Positions 33,077-33,857 of a stretch of DNA of 33,857 bases are shown one piece after another. The translations under genes and the position numbers were made by a program. The notes beneath the pieces were generated by a model. That model saw only the letters and a list, made by a program, of their open reading frames with translations, was not told the DNA's origin and did not search any database. Numbering within the stretch: position 1 is the stretch's first letter; each line of letters starts with the position of its first letter. The DNA is from Myxococcota bacterium (GTDB lineage: Bacteria; Myxococcota_A; Polyangia; Polyangiales; Polyangiaceae), in the NCBI GenBank assembly GCA_022703255.1, contig JAKLDZ010000011.1, positions 1 through 33,857 on the forward strand. Direction: 5' to 3'.

Positions 33077-33826
33077 ATGACCGCTACCGCTCCGCGCATC
33101 GTGCTCACCTTCGATTCGCTCGAGTCGCTGCAGCGCGAGTTCGACAAGAACCTGCGCACCGGCGGCGCCTTCGCCGCAGGCGCTTCGCCCCTGCCCGAAC
33201 GCTCTGCGTGCCTCCTGGTCCTCATCCACCCGCAGTCCCGCGATGAAGTCGCCCTCCCCGCCGAGGTCGTCTACGTCAAGCCCGACCACCCCGGCATGGG
33301 CGTCGGCGTGCACATCCAGGACTTCGGCCCCGCCCTGATCGAGCGCCTGCGCGCCTTCGTCCAGCCTGCTCCCCCGGCTCCGCCGCCCGAACCCTCGGCC
33401 CCCGAAGAACCCCACCGCCCCGCGTCCACCGCCATCATCGACAAGCTGCGCAACATCTCCGTCGCCGAGCAGCTCAAGGTCGCTCGCGAAGGAGGCCTGC
33501 CCCAGCGCGTCGCGCTCGAACGCCTCTACGGCAAGACCGTCTGGGAGCCCATCCTGCAGAACACTCGCGTCACTCCCCCGGAAGTCGCTCGCATCGCAAG
33601 GATGGGAATGGCCCCGGTGACCCTCATCGACTTCATCTGCGGCAACGCCGCCTGGCTCGCGTCCGGAGAGGTCCGCCGGGCCCTGCTGAGCAACCCGCGT
33701 CTCGGTGACGACAACCTCACCCGCGTTCTGCGCGCAATGCCGCGACACGAGCTCTCGGTGATTGCCAATCAGACATATTACGCACCCAAGGTGCGCAAGG
33801 CCGCCAAAGCCATCCTGCAGAGGTAG
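33077..33826 (+). CDS. PilZ-like domain protein with C-terminal helical repeats
   Basis: 249 residues. An N-terminal PilZ-like domain (about 6-95) has the pattern FDKNLRTGGAFAAG, a beta-rich core and the end VGVHIQDFGPALIERLRAF. The c-di-GMP motifs look degenerate: (D/N)xSxxG reads NLRTGG and no RxxxR precedes it, so c-di-GMP binding is doubtful. A Pro/Glu linker (96-118) follows. The C-terminal helical domain (about 120-249) is built of HEAT-like repeats: LKVAREGGLPQRVALERL, VWEPILQNTRVTPPEVARIARMG, RRALLSNPRLGDDNLTRVLRAMP. As I recall, this pairing is common in Myxococcota signalling proteins. GAGG at 33067-33070 supports this start. It is divergent from the MopE-like lipoprotein gene across 109 bases. 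Confidence 0.82.
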   Translation: MTATAPRIVLTFDSLESLQREFDKNLRTGGAFAAGASPLPERSACLLVLIHPQSRDEVALPAEVVYVKPDHPGMGVGVHIQDFGPALIERLRAFVQPAPPAPPPEPSAPEEPHRPASTAIIDKLRNISVAEQLKVAREGGLPQRVALERLYGKTVWEPILQNTRVTPPEVARIARMGMAPVTLIDFICGNAAWLASGEVRRALLSNPRLGDDNLTRVLRAMPRHELSVIANQTYYAPKVRKAAKAILQR

Positions 33827-33857
33827 TCCGGAGAAGAGCGCGGGTCAGTTGAAGGTC

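Overview
The window is a GC-rich bacterial chromosome segment, densely packed with protein genes on both strands. I see no rRNA, tRNA, insertion sequence, integrase, phage gene or CRISPR array. The gene content suggests Myxococcota (a Polyangia-like deltaproteobacterium). The reasons are a Ser/Thr protein kinase fused to a TPR region, two large secreted lipoproteins (one with FG-GAP/VCBS-like repeats, one with MopE-like Cys/Asp repeats), a bactofilin module, a degenerate PilZ-like protein, a giant TPR protein and SspB. This placement is inferred from gene content, not from a phylogenetic marker.

Layout, left to right. (1) 1-1872: a very small protein carrying only about half of a Clp_N (ClpB N-domain) motif converges on an acidic, disordered DPF-repeat protein. 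After a 396-base stretch without a gene comes a YceI-family lipoprotein. (2) 2005-7529, plus strand: nadC and birA overlap by 4 bases. They are followed by a tight three-gene set: a zinc-ribbon/proline-rich/helix-hairpin-helix protein, a pentapeptide-repeat protein with a bactofilin-like C-terminus, and a bactofilin. This looks like a cytoskeletal scaffold operon. (3) 7578-10410: a small Cys-rich lipoprotein, a GYD-domain protein, an exported Gly/Ala-rich protein and a membrane-anchored metallophosphoesterase. (4) 15217 down to 10527, minus strand: a complete MacA-MacB-TolC-type efflux operon (adaptor, ATPase, permease, outer-membrane channel), every junction overlapping. (5) 21321-15487, minus: a 1,944-residue TPR protein. 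(6) 24086-21456, minus: an archaeal-type XPB helicase with its partner nuclease Bax1 (DUF790), a DNA repair pair. (7) 24190-25435, plus: a very His/Cys-rich repeat protein, divergent from XPB, then the ClpXP adaptor SspB. (8) 25497-33826: FG-GAP lipoprotein, Ser/Thr kinase-TPR protein, MopE-like lipoprotein (convergent with the kinase gene) and a PilZ-like protein (divergent from it).

The points most worth following up are the bactofilin/pentapeptide/zinc-ribbon module (3742-7529), the XPB-Bax1 pair with an altered RED motif, and the His/Cys-rich repeat protein next to it. A recurrent TAnnnT element lies 23-26 bases upstream of four start codons, which would give transcripts with almost no leader. 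Functions are assigned by recognising motifs by eye. No database search was run.
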